From an uncultured Clostridia bacterium (lineage in GTDB: Bacteria > Bacillota > Clostridia > Oscillospirales > Oscillospiraceae), in the NCBI GenBank assembly GCA_937907975.1, contig CALEQS010000238.1:1-7622 (forward strand): a DNA stretch of 7,622 nt. The letters run 5' to 3'. The translations under genes and the position numbers were made by a program. Positions 1-6,310 of this stretch are shown piece by piece; the first letter of the stretch is position 1, and the number at the start of each line of letters is the position of its first letter. Under the pieces are notes generated by a model, which was not told where the DNA came from, searched no databases, and saw nothing but the letters and a program-made list of their open reading frames with translations.

Positions 1-1
1 C

Positions 2-805
2 ACCACCCTGCATTTGCTGTACAGCCGTTTCTGGAACAACTTCCTCCATGACATCGGCGTGGTGCCCAATGCGGAGCCCTACCACAAGCGCACCAGCCAT
101 GGCATGATCCTCGGCGAGGGCGGCGAGAAGATGTCCAAGTCCCGCGGCAACGTGGTCAACCCCAACGACATCGTGAACCAGTATGGCGCCGACACCATGC
201 GCACCTATATCATGTTCATCGGCGACTTTGCCAAGGCAGCGGCCTGGTCTCCCAAGGCTGTGGCCGGATGCAAGCGGTTCCTCGACCGTGTCTGGAACCT
301 GCAGGACATGGCGACCGACAGCATGGACTACTCTGAAGCCAATGTTGCGGAGATCCATAAGGCCATCAAGAAGGTCGGCGACGACATTGAGACCATGAAG
401 TTCAATACCGGCATCGCCACCCTGATGGCACTGGTCAACAGCTTCTATGCCAACGGCCTGACCAAGGGCGACCTGAAGGCGCTGGTGCTGATGCTGTCCC
501 CTGTGGCACCCCATATCTGCGAAGAGATGTGGCAGAACCTCGGCGGCGAGGGCCTGGTCTGCCAGCAGAAGTGGCCGGAGTACGACGAGAGCAAGACCGT
601 CGCCTCCACCGTCCAGCTGGCTGTTCAGATCGGCGGCAAGATGCGCGGCAATATCCAGGTGCCCACCGACTCCGAGCAGGACACCGTGGTGAATGCCGTT
701 CTGGCCGACGCCAAACTGAGCAAGTACACCGAGAATATGGACATCGTCAAGGTCATTCTGGTCAAGAACCGCCTGGTCAACCTGATCCTGAAGCCCAAAG
801 CCTGA
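2..805 (+). CDS. leuS: Leucyl-tRNA synthetase, C-terminal third (5' end outside window)
   Basis: Charges tRNA-Leu with leucine in the cytoplasm (class I aminoacyl-tRNA synthetase). The reading frame is open from the first bases, and the visible part starts in the family block HLLYSRFW, so the true start lies upstream and the TTG at 14 is not a start. The signature KMSKS loop is at 128-142, followed by RGNVVNP, which is typical of bacterial LeuRS. An all-helical anticodon-binding domain follows, with SPVAPHICEEMW near 497-532 as its landmark. The end carries the small C-terminal domain with VQIGGKMRGNIQVP (about 622-663) and the final KNRLVNLILKPKA. About 267 codons are visible of the usual 800 or more. 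No hairpin terminator is visible after the stop, so transcription may run on into rpsU. I am confident of the identity; nothing in the visible part is broken. Confidence 0.97.
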   Translation, partial: TTLHLLYSRFWNNFLHDIGVVPNAEPYHKRTSHGMILGEGGEKMSKSRGNVVNPNDIVNQYGADTMRTYIMFIGDFAKAAAWSPKAVAGCKRFLDRVWNLQDMATDSMDYSEANVAEIHKAIKKVGDDIETMKFNTGIATLMALVNSFYANGLTKGDLKALVLMLSPVAPHICEEMWQNLGGEGLVCQQKWPEYDESKTVASTVQLAVQIGGKMRGNIQVPTDSEQDTVVNAVLADAKLSKYTENMDIVKVILVKNRLVNLILKPKA

Positions 806-853
806 GTTCTGGAATAAATTTACGCCCAAACCCGGGAAAAGTGAAAGTTGCTC

Positions 854-882
854 TTGACAGAACGGCTTTTACAGCGTAGAAT
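854..882 (+). promoter_or_regulatory. Sigma-A promoter of rpsU
   Basis: TTGACA (854-859), a 17-nt spacer and TAGAAT (877-882) form a near-consensus housekeeping promoter. Transcription would begin near 889, leaving a leader of about 75 nt before the rpsU ATG. It lies 49 nt after the leuS stop, so rpsU has its own promoter even if leuS reads through. Confidence 0.85.
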
Positions 883-888
883 AACAAG

Positions 889-963
889 GTAAAGCTAAGA
901 ATTTGGCTGTTCATGCCCTGTTGTCACATATCTCCCTGGGCATTTCGGAGGGAGGGAAATTAG
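889..963 (+). promoter_or_regulatory. rpsU 5' leader with possible SD-sequestering pseudoknot
   Basis: The SD is very strong (GGAGGGAGGG, 947-956, seven bases before ATG). Two complementary pairs interlock in the leader. ATGCCC (913-918) matches GGGCAT (938-943). CTCCCT (932-937), which lies in the loop of that first stem, matches AGGGAG (949-954) inside the SD. No base separates 937 from 938, so the two 6-bp stems could stack as an H-type pseudoknot that hides the SD. Pairing was found by eye. A role in S21 feedback control is inference by analogy with other ribosomal-protein leaders such as S15. Confidence 0.45.
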
Positions 964-1146
964 ATGTCTGAAGTCCGCGTTAGAGAAAATGAGTCTCTGG
1001 ACAGCGCCCTGAAGCGCTTCAAGCGCAGCTGCGCCAAGTCCGGTGTTCTGGCCGAAGTGCGCCGTCGCGAGCACTACGAGAGCCCCAGTGTCAAGCGTCG
1101 CAAGAAGTCTGAGGCTGCCCGCAAGAACCGCAAAAAGTTCTACTAA
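964..1146 (+). CDS. rpsU: 30S ribosomal protein S21
   Basis: A small-subunit ribosomal protein near the mRNA exit/anti-SD region, involved in translation initiation. The 60-residue product begins MSEVRVRENESLDSALKRFKR and continues with SGVLAEVRRREHYE and a very basic tail (KRRKKSEAARKNRKK). This matches the S21 family in order and length (57-60 residues in Firmicutes). The start is fixed by the extended SD at 947-956 with seven bases of spacing. It forms a single-gene unit with its own promoter upstream and a strong terminator 10 nt after the stop. The usual Firmicutes neighbours (for example a yqeY-type gene) are absent. The leader may fold over the SD, which would permit autoregulation. 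Confidence 0.97.
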   Translation: MSEVRVRENESLDSALKRFKRSCAKSGVLAEVRRREHYESPSVKRRKKSEAARKNRKKFY

Positions 1147-1156
1147 TTGCAAAAAG

Positions 1157-1190
1157 AAAGAGCTGTTGCATCTGCAGCAGCTCTTTTTTT
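1157..1190 (+). terminator. Bidirectional intrinsic terminator (rpsU / convergent gene)
   Basis: The stem AAAGAGCTGTTGC (1157-1169) pairs with GCAGCAGCTCTTT (1174-1186) with one G-U pair and a four-base ATCT loop, followed by a T run to 1190. On the minus strand the same hairpin is followed by TTCTTTTT, so it can also end transcription of the convergent gene at 1254-2006, which has no other terminator. Confidence 0.92.
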
Positions 1191-1253
1191 GTTGTTATCG
1201 GCTCGCCATCCTAAATGCGCGTCTTGATGAGCCAGCCGGGCACAAAACAAATG

Positions 1254-2006
1254 CTAATTTTGCGCCCACAGATCCGGCCATGCCGCCATGCATTCCATAA
1301 TGCCCGCCTCCCGGGCGGCCCTTTGCTTGGAGTGCATGGTCTCTCTGTCATCGAACAGCACAAAATGTGGGCGCTGACCCTGTAAGTAAGTAAAGTACCG
1401 GGCGCAGAGCTCCGGGGAGTAGTACACGCTGGCTCGGACGCTCCGCCGGAGCTGAATCAGTGCCTCCGGTGTCAGTGGTGTGCCGCAGCCGGTGCGGGAT
1501 GGGATGGGAAAGTCCTCCGCCCGCCGCTCCAGCGCCGCCACTGTGCGCTCAACGCCATAGCGCCGCACCGCCGATTCCAGCCGTTCCCTCAATGTGCCGC
1601 CGGAAACTGCCGTTGAGATGAGCACCCGGGAGTGAGGAGCCGCCTGGGCGTAGGGTTCCGGGAGATAAACGGCTAGCCGCTGAGCGGTCAGCGCCCGATC
1701 CAGTGCCTGTGCAAATTGACCGCACCCCCTCGCCGGCAGATCGGCAATGACGCCCCGGTAACGCTGTGCGGCGCACTCGCGCCTGAGTTGGTCAGAAAAT
1801 GGCTCCACAGCTCCGCTGGGCGGCTGTTCCAACGCAAAGTACAGGAGCCCGCCTCGGCCTGGGGCAGTGCCGCTCAGACGCATGAGCCGCAGCTCTGGGT
1901 TGACAGCGTAGGCCATGTGGGCCAGTTCGCTGTCCGGCAGTGCGGTGCACTCCGGCTCCTGCGCAGGTGATGCGGCCAGAATGAGTTTTTGCCTGCTGTT
2001 CTCCAT
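1254..2006 (-). CDS. GH18-like (YaaH-type) TIM-barrel protein, probably catalytically inactive
   Basis: A 250-residue protein of unproven function. Several blocks follow the order of glycoside hydrolase 18 proteins of the spore-associated YaaH type. YRGVIADLP (83-91) sits where the beta-4 motif FDGxDxDxE belongs, but the catalytic Glu is Pro and the first Asp positions are altered. VERTVAALERRAEDFPIP (152-169) resembles the 'eKivlGip' strand. YFTYLQGQRPHFVLFDD (204-220) plus KQRAAREAGI (227-236) and AAWPDLW (241-247) resemble the terminal 'pyf.Y...h.vwFeDa.S...K..La...gl.G...W'. No signal peptide or membrane helix is seen. An in-frame GTG at 2009 is only three bases from the SD AAGGGGGG (2013-2020), while ATG at 2006 has six, so ATG is preferred. 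It diverges from the YqeG gene. The fold assignment comes from pattern reading only; it could be an unrelated lineage-specific protein. Confidence 0.6.
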   Translation of the reverse strand: MENSRQKLILAASPAQEPECTALPDSELAHMAYAVNPELRLMRLSGTAPGRGGLLYFALEQPPSGAVEPFSDQLRRECAAQRYRGVIADLPARGCGQFAQALDRALTAQRLAVYLPEPYAQAAPHSRVLISTAVSGGTLRERLESAVRRYGVERTVAALERRAEDFPIPSRTGCGTPLTPEALIQLRRSVRASVYYSPELCARYFTYLQGQRPHFVLFDDRETMHSKQRAAREAGIMECMAAWPDLWAQN

Positions 2007-2018
2007 CACACGCCCCCC

Positions 2019-2047
2019 TTGTTCCGCTGATAGTTTTCCTGTATAAT
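2019..2047 (+). promoter_or_regulatory. Sigma-A promoter of the yqeG-like operon
   Basis: TTGTTC (2019-2024), a 17-nt spacer and a perfect TATAAT (2042-2047) would start transcription near 2054, 65 nt before the chosen YqeG start. The -35 overlaps the SD of the divergent gene at 2013-2020. I found no equally good promoter for that divergent minus-strand gene; only AT-rich matches without a proper -35 are present. Confidence 0.75.
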
Positions 2048-2118
2048 ATAATACGGACTGATCATTTCAGCCTATGAATGAGTTTGGCCGGGCAGAACCG
2101 GCCCGGAGGTTTCAACCT

Positions 2119-2625
2119 ATGCCATTTTCGCTGATACCGAAAAAACTGTGCCGCAGTATCTATGCCCTGAATCTGGACGCACTGCGCGCCCGGGGGATCA
2201 GGGTGCTTTTTGCGGATCTGGATAATACGCTGGCCCGTTACTCAGAGCACGCCCCCTCAGATGAACTGCGTGCTTGGACCCGGAGCGTGGAGGCACACGG
2301 CATCCGGCTGTTTGTGCTCTCCAACAGCCGTAAGGCCACCCGGGCGGATGTGTTCTGCAAAGCGCTGGATATTCCTTATCTGAAGCACGCAGGCAAGCCC
2401 AAGCGCCCCAGCTTCCAGAAGGCCATGGCTCTGTGCGGCGCGTCGGCGGGGGAGTGCGCCATCGTGGGTGACCAGATCTTTACCGACATTCTGGGCGGCA
2501 ACCGCTCAGAGGTGTACAGCATCCTTGTGCACCCGCTGGCCATCGACAACGCCTTTCGTGCTGTCCGCTACGGCGTTGAGACCCCGTTCCGGCTTCTCTG
2601 CCGGGACAAGGAGGGGTGGAAATGA
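2119..2625 (+). CDS. yqeG: YqeG family HAD-IIIA phosphatase
   Basis: A haloacid dehalogenase-superfamily phosphatase of the YqeG type, related to eukaryotic Gep4-type phosphatidylglycerophosphatases; the substrate here is unproven. The 168-residue length fits the family (about 170). HAD motifs occur in order: DLDNT (33-37, nucleophile D33 and acid D35), SNS (68-70), the motif III lysine region KHAGKPKRP (89-97), and GDQIFTD (117-123) with the metal-binding acids. The N-terminus (LIPKKLCRSIYALNLDALRARGI) is also typical of YqeG. An in-frame ATG at 2074 would add 15 residues, but SD CGGAGGT (2104-2110) lies eight bases before the ATG at 2119, so that start is chosen. It is the first gene of a plus-strand operon; its stop overlaps the next start by ATGA. 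The usual yqeH partner is not present. Confidence 0.93.
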   Translation: MPFSLIPKKLCRSIYALNLDALRARGIRVLFADLDNTLARYSEHAPSDELRAWTRSVEAHGIRLFVLSNSRKATRADVFCKALDIPYLKHAGKPKRPSFQKAMALCGASAGECAIVGDQIFTDILGGNRSEVYSILVHPLAIDNAFRAVRYGVETPFRLLCRDKEGWK

Positions 2626-3485
2626 GCGCGATCTTCGGCGTGGCCGGCAATTCGGAGACCTATACCAAAACAGTCAGCAGATCCTCAGCCAAAGCGCCAG
2701 CCTGGCTTCACTCCATTGGGCTGGATGCCTATGAGTATCAATGCGGCAAGGGCGTCCATGTGGGAGAGGCGACCGCCCGCCAGATCGGGGCAAATGCCGC
2801 CGCCGCAGGCATTGTCATGTCACTTCATGCCCCATACTTCATCAATCTGGCCAACCCTGACCCGGACAGCCTGAAAAAGACCATCGGCTATATCACAGCC
2901 GCCTGTCAGGCGGCGGACTGGCTGGGGGCAGGGCGCGTCATCGTTCACACTGGCGCGCTGATGAAGCGCACCCGCCGGGAGGCGCTGGACATCGCCCGCT
3001 ATTCTCTTGGTGAAGTCCTGCGCGCCTGTGATGATGCGGGCTTCTGCCATATCTCGCTCTGCCCGGAGACCATGGGGAAGATCAATCAGCTGGGTGATCT
3101 GGATGAGGTGCTGGAGCTGTGTACGCTGGACGAACGCCTTGTGCCCTGCATCGACTTCGGCCACCTCTACGCCCGCTCACTGGGCGTGCTGGACGGGCCG
3201 GAGGAAATGCACCGGATGCTCGACCGGGTGGCCGAGGTGCTGGGCGAGGAGCGGGCAAGCCGGTTCCACAGCCACTTCTCCCACATTGAATTTACGCCCA
3301 AGGGCGGGGAACTGCGCCATCTATGTTTCTCTGATGAGGGATGGGGGCCGGATTTCGCCCCGCTGGCGGCGGAGGTGGCCCGCCGGGGCTGGAGTCCCAC
3401 ATTTATCTGTGAATCCGCAGGCACCCAGAGCGAGGACGCTCTGACGATGAAAGAACAGTATTTACAGGAGGAAAAAGGATCATGA
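2622..3485 (+). CDS. Endonuclease IV-like TIM-barrel protein (Nfo / AP endonuclease 2 family)
   Basis: A 287-residue protein of the xylose isomerase-like/endonuclease IV barrel family. Classical Nfo cuts DNA at abasic sites using three zinc ions. Most ligand motifs are visible: SLHAPYFINL (H69), VIVHTG (H109), LCPETMGK (E149), CIDFGHLYAR (D178, H181), HSHFSHIEF (H216-H221 region) and FICESAG (E264). The Asp-x-His segment of classical Nfo is less clear; here it reads RHLCFSDEGWGPDF. This variant may therefore be a divergent Nfo or another metal-dependent barrel enzyme. Start: an in-frame GTG at 2616 sits almost on the SD AAGGAGGGG (2608-2616), while the ATG at 2622 is seven bases past GGAGG, so ATG is used. 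Its start overlaps the yqeG stop and its stop overlaps the next start, both as ATGA, indicating translational coupling. Confidence 0.88.
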   Translation: MSAIFGVAGNSETYTKTVSRSSAKAPAWLHSIGLDAYEYQCGKGVHVGEATARQIGANAAAAGIVMSLHAPYFINLANPDPDSLKKTIGYITAACQAADWLGAGRVIVHTGALMKRTRREALDIARYSLGEVLRACDDAGFCHISLCPETMGKINQLGDLDEVLELCTLDERLVPCIDFGHLYARSLGVLDGPEEMHRMLDRVAEVLGEERASRFHSHFSHIEFTPKGGELRHLCFSDEGWGPDFAPLAAEVARRGWSPTFICESAGTQSEDALTMKEQYLQEEKGS

Positions 3486-4549
3486 ACCATCTGAAACAGA
3501 TCGCGGCCAAGCTGGCCGACTATCAGCTGGACGCCCTGCTCATCACCAGCGAACCCGGCGAGTACTATGCTACCGGCTTCCACGGTGAGGGCTATGTGCT
3601 CGTTACCCCCAATCAGAACTATTACTCCACTGACAGCCGCTATATCGAGGCGGCTGCCGCCATTAAGGGTGTGGAACTGACCAGTATCAATGCCGGAAAG
3701 AGCCATCTGGAGCTCACTGTGGAGCACATTCAGGCCGACGGCATCAAAGCGCTGGGCATTGAGGAGGGCTATATGAGTGTGGCCGAGTTCGGCCGTATCC
3801 GCGCCGCCCTGCCCGGCGACGTGGAGCTGGTCCCGGCCCAAAAGCTGCTCACTGATCTGCGTGCTCAGAAGGATGAGGAGGAGCTGGGCTATATGCGTCG
3901 TGCGCAGGAGTGCACGGACAAGGCCTTCACCGAGATCCTGAACTTCATCAAGCCCGGCGTCACCGAGAATGAGATCGCCGCCCGGCTGACCTACCTGATG
4001 ATGTCCTTCGGGGCCCGTAAGAACTCCTTTGACCCCATCGTGGCCTCTGGCCCCAACGGCAGTATGCCCCATGCCATTCCGACGGAGCGCAGAATCCAGA
4101 CCGGTGAGTTCGTCACCATGGATTTCGGCTGTATGTATGAGGGCTACTGCTCCGACATGACCCGCACCGTCTGCGTGGGCGAGCCCACCGAGGAGATGGA
4201 GAAGGTCTACAACACCGTTCTGGCCGCCCAGAAGGCGGGCATTGCCATTGCTAGGGCGGGCGTCCCCGGCTGTGACATCCACAACGCCGCGCATGACGTG
4301 ATCCGCGCCGCAGGCTATGGTGAGTATTTCGGCCACGGCTTTGGCCACTCGCTGGGCCTTGAGATCCATGAGGATCCGGGTGCCCGCACCGCAAATAAAG
4401 AGCCTATGCCGCTGCACTGCACCGTCTCTGCCGAGCCCGGCATCTATCTGCCCGGCCGCTTTGGTGTCCGTATCGAGGATGTTATTTTCCTGACCGAGGA
4501 TGGCTGCATCGACATCACCAATTCCCCCAAGGAACTCATTAAGCTGTAA
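3482..4549 (+). CDS. Xaa-Pro peptidase, M24B family (PepP/PepQ-like)
   Basis: A cytoplasmic dinuclear-metal peptidase that cleaves next to proline (aminopeptidase P or prolidase; the two are not separable here). The length of 355 residues is usual for the Firmicutes form. The N-terminal creatinase-like domain (about 1-125) is followed by the pita-bread catalytic domain. The five metal ligands are visible: D214 (MDFG), D225 (CSDMTRT), H289 (GHGFGHSLGLE), E318 (SAEPG) and E332 (RIEDV). The substrate-side histidines H197 (PHAIP) and H296 (IHEDPG) are also present, so it should be active. SD AGGAGG (3466-3471) lies ten bases before ATG. The start overlaps the stop of the upstream gene as ATGA. 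In many Firmicutes efp follows this gene; here a terminator follows 13 nt after the stop. Confidence 0.95.
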   Translation: MNHLKQIAAKLADYQLDALLITSEPGEYYATGFHGEGYVLVTPNQNYYSTDSRYIEAAAAIKGVELTSINAGKSHLELTVEHIQADGIKALGIEEGYMSVAEFGRIRAALPGDVELVPAQKLLTDLRAQKDEEELGYMRRAQECTDKAFTEILNFIKPGVTENEIAARLTYLMMSFGARKNSFDPIVASGPNGSMPHAIPTERRIQTGEFVTMDFGCMYEGYCSDMTRTVCVGEPTEEMEKVYNTVLAAQKAGIAIARAGVPGCDIHNAAHDVIRAAGYGEYFGHGFGHSLGLEIHEDPGARTANKEPMPLHCTVSAEPGIYLPGRFGVRIEDVIFLTEDGCIDITNSPKELIKL

Positions 4550-4562
4550 GTTTTGACAAAAC

Positions 4563-4601
4563 AAAAAACGCTGTCGTTTTTGTTGAACGACAGCGTTTTT
4601 T
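4563..4601 (+). terminator. Bidirectional intrinsic terminator between convergent operons
   Basis: A perfect 16-bp stem, AAAAAACGCTGTCGTT (4563-4578) with AACGACAGCGTTTTTT (4586-4601), has a 7-nt loop and T runs on both strands. It ends the plus-strand operon and, read in reverse, the minus-strand operon. The stop codon of the minus-strand membrane protein (4602-4600) lies at the edge of the stem. Confidence 0.95.
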
Positions 4602-4896
4602 ATTTCCAGTGTTTTGTTCGGCTTCGGGTGAACAGGATCACCACAGCCAGCAGAACGGGCAGAATGAGCACGATGTGCCGCAGCAGGGAAGGCGGGATCA
4701 TCCCAATGCCGCACAGCACCACGCCCAGCCCCAGCAGGAATACGCCGAGTGTGCAGATCAGAAAACCCCGCCCCACCGTCTTGCAGACCTTCTGCGTTTC
4801 AGCATCGGTTTTGCTCTGGCGTATGGCCCAGCCGATGAACAGCGGTGGGACAGCCAGCACAAACAGGATCAGAAGCCCAGCCCAGAGAGCCGTCAA
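4600..4896 (-). CDS. Small three-helix membrane protein of unknown function
   Basis: I do not recognise the family. The 98-residue product has three hydrophobic segments (about 3-24, 45-66 and 72-90). A hydrophilic loop with acidic and basic residues (26-43) follows the first, and a basic tail RSRTKHWK ends the chain, consistent with an inner-membrane protein whose C-terminus is cytoplasmic. The start is TTG at 4896: GGAG (4908-4905) lies eight bases upstream, and no in-frame ATG is available near it. The start overlaps the stop of the fumarase-subunit gene as TTGA, suggesting translational coupling. It is the last gene of the minus operon, with its stop at the shared terminator. Several plus-strand frames are open across this stretch, but only this frame has an SD, an operon fit and membrane-protein composition. 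Confidence 0.7.
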   Translation of the reverse strand: MTALWAGLLILFVLAVPPLFIGWAIRQSKTDAETQKVCKTVGRGFLICTLGVFLLGLGVVLCGIGMIPPSLLRHIVLILPVLLAVVILFTRSRTKHWK

Positions 4897-5447
4897 CGCT
4901 CATACTCCAGCCGGCCCGTGCGGTAGAGATTGCCGCCGTGGCAGTCCAGCGCTACTGTCAGCGGCAACTCAGAGATAGTCATGCGCTTGATGGATTCACA
5001 GCTCAGATCGTCAAAGGCAATGACCTCTGCTTTCTGAATGCACTTGGCGATCAGCGCTCCCGCACCGCCCACAGCGGCGAAGAAGCAGGCCTTGTTGCGA
5101 ATGAGAGCCTCGGCCACTTCGGTGCTCATCTCGCCCTTGCCAATAATTGCACCCAGCCCCAGATCCAGCAGGCGGGGCGCAAAGGCGTTCATGCGGCTGG
5201 CGGTAGTAGGGCCGCAGGAGCCCACGGCCATGCCCTTCTGGGCAGGAGTGGGGCCTGCATAGTAAATGACGGCGTCCTTGAGCTCGAAGGGGAGAGGCTT
5301 GCCTTCGTCCAACAGGCTGAAGATTCGCTTATGGGCGGCGTCCCGTGCGGTGTAGATGGTGCCGGAGAGAATGACCCGGTCGCCCGCGTTCAGCTTCTCC
5401 TGCATTCCGCGCAGCTCGTCGGTGTTCAGATGATAGATCTCACTCAT
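4893..5447 (-). CDS. Class I fumarate hydratase beta subunit (FumB / TtdB-type C-terminal domain)
   Basis: The C-terminal half of iron-sulfur (class I) fumarase or L-tartrate dehydratase, which adds water reversibly to fumarate to give malate. In two-subunit forms this beta chain pairs with an alpha chain that holds the cluster cysteines. The 184-residue length is standard. Visible family blocks: GTIYTARDAAHKRI (29-42), YYAGPTP (62-68), GPTTASRM (79-86), IGKGEMS (102-108), FFAAVGGAGAL (122-132), and the final LPLTVALDCHGGNLY (161-175). SD GGGAGG (5461-5456) is eight bases before ATG. The gene overlaps the DivIVA-like stop by 8 nt and the membrane-protein start by 4 nt. No alpha subunit is encoded in this operon or elsewhere in the window, which is odd because alpha and beta are usually adjacent. 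Fumarase or tartrate dehydratase specificity cannot be decided. Confidence 0.93.
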   Translation of the reverse strand: MSEIYHLNTDELRGMQEKLNAGDRVILSGTIYTARDAAHKRIFSLLDEGKPLPFELKDAVIYYAGPTPAQKGMAVGSCGPTTASRMNAFAPRLLDLGLGAIIGKGEMSTEVAEALIRNKACFFAAVGGAGALIAKCIQKAEVIAFDDLSCESIKRMTISELPLTVALDCHGGNLYRTGRLEYER

Positions 5448-6003
5448 GACTGCCGCCTCCCAGCTTTAGTTCCAGCTCACCGAGACGGGACAGAGAGGCC
5501 CGCAGGTCGGTCAGCTTGCAGATGACATCGGTGATGGCCGTGTTGGCGGTGGAGCCCACATGGCTGTACTCCTGCATGATCTCGTCCAGCATGGCCTGCG
5601 CCTCCAACCGCTTTCCGGCGGCCTCCTCCTCGGCCTGTTTGACTACCTGTGCGGAGCGGGCGTGGGCTTCCAGCTCAATGTCAGCCAGCTTGCTCTTTAC
5701 ATCGGCATAGGCCTCAGCCTGAGGCTTGAATTCCTCCACCTGGGCGCGCAGCTCCTTGACCTCATCCTCCAGCGGTGCCAGCTCATCCACCCGGGCGGCC
5801 AGATCCTCACAGCGCTGGCTAAGCGCGTCGGCGCGTGCCTTTTCGCCGGCCAGTGCATCCGCCTTCTCCTGAGCCTGCTTCAGCTCTGCACGCAGTGCGT
5901 TGAGCTGTGCGGCGTGTTCCCGGGCAGTCGACTCAATATAATCCACCACGTCCTGGCGCTGAAAGCCGCCAAAGGTCGCAGTGCGCAGTTTTAATGTTTC
6001 CAT
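5440..6003 (-). CDS. DivIVA-like coiled-coil protein
   Basis: A 187-residue protein with a short DivIVA/GpsB-type N-terminal motif, LRTATFGGFQRQDVVDYIE (6-24), followed by a long, nearly unbroken coiled coil rich in Ala, Glu, Leu and Lys (about 25-147). The C-terminus (148-187) is predicted helical and ends in LGGGSHE. Such proteins scaffold division-site or pole assemblies at the membrane; the exact role here is unknown. An in-frame ATG at 6021 would add six residues, but GGGGG (6015-6011) lies seven bases before the ATG at 6003, which is preferred. It is the first gene of a three-gene minus operon, with its own extended -10 promoter. Its stop overlaps the fumarase-beta start by 8 nt. Being tied to a metabolic enzyme subunit rather than to division genes is unusual. 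Confidence 0.85.
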   Translation of the reverse strand: METLKLRTATFGGFQRQDVVDYIESTAREHAAQLNALRAELKQAQEKADALAGEKARADALSQRCEDLAARVDELAPLEDEVKELRAQVEEFKPQAEAYADVKSKLADIELEAHARSAQVVKQAEEEAAGKRLEAQAMLDEIMQEYSHVGSTANTAITDVICKLTDLRASLSRLGELELKLGGGSHE

Positions 6004-6036
6004 GGGAGTTCCCCCAATCATTTGAATTTATATTGT

Positions 6037-6065
6037 ATTCTAGCATAACCGACCGGGAGAGACAA
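6037..6065 (-). promoter_or_regulatory. Sigma-A promoter of the divIVA-like/fumarase-beta operon
   Basis: On the minus strand, TTGTCT (6065-6060), a 17-nt spacer and TAGAAT (6042-6037) are present, with TG one base before the -10 giving an extended -10 element. Transcription would start near 6030, about 27 nt before the chosen start codon. It diverges from the tRNA-Ala promoter. Confidence 0.75.
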
Positions 6066-6092
6066 GCGCAAGCGGGGATGAGAAAAGAAAAA

Positions 6093-6142
6093 TGAAAAAA
6101 TTGAAAAAAACTGTTGACATTTGCGGCCTGTGCCATTATAAT
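6093..6142 (+). promoter_or_regulatory. Consensus promoter with A-tract UP element, tRNA-Ala
   Basis: A perfect TTGACA (6114-6119), 17-nt spacer and TATAAT (6137-6142). Directly upstream, TGAAAAAATTGAAAAAA (6093-6109) supplies two A-tracts about 9-10 nt apart, as expected for an UP element or bent DNA. Further A-tracts extend to 6083. Start near 6149 gives a 38-nt leader before tRNA-Ala. The same 17-mer, at the same distance from -35, precedes the tRNA-Val promoter. Confidence 0.93.
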
Positions 6143-6186
6143 AACATTCGTTCGCTGGTGATGAGCCACAGACAACAACCGCACAT

Positions 6187-6262
<76 letters not shown>

Positions 6263-6295
6263 AAGGCCTGAAGTCATCAGACTTCAGGTCTTTTT
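6263..6295 (+). terminator. Intrinsic terminator of tRNA-Ala
   Basis: CCTGAAGTC (6267-6275) pairs with GACTTCAGG (6280-6288) around an ATCA loop, extended by G-U, G-C and A-T pairs, with T run 6291-6295. It starts directly at the tRNA 3' end, so the tRNA-Ala transcript is monocistronic. Confidence 0.93.
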
Positions 6296-6310
6296 CTACA
6301 CCTGGATGCG

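Noticed and set aside
806..853. Terminator after leuS
   Set aside because: The CCCGGG at 830-835 is a short palindrome without a usable stem or T run; no terminator is supported.
895..1152. Minus-strand 85-codon frame across rpsU
   Set aside because: A shadow of rpsU and its leader; no SD or supported start on that strand.
2010..2118. Minus-strand promoter for the GH18-like gene
   Set aside because: TATTAT and TATACA can serve as -10, but no reasonable -35 lies at 16-18 nt; not reported as a feature.
3167..4714. A 515-codon open frame on the minus strand
   Set aside because: It is antisense to the endonuclease IV-like and Xaa-Pro peptidase genes, which have full motif sets, SDs and coupled starts. 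It crosses a strong terminator, and its product has no recognisable motifs. GC-rich codons make such long shadow frames.
4845..5525. Plus-strand 226-codon frame
   Set aside because: Antisense to the fumarase beta gene; no SD or family motif is seen in it.
5560..5994. Plus-strand 144-codon frame
   Set aside because: Antisense to the DivIVA-like gene; its leucine-rich look comes from reading a coiled-coil gene backwards.
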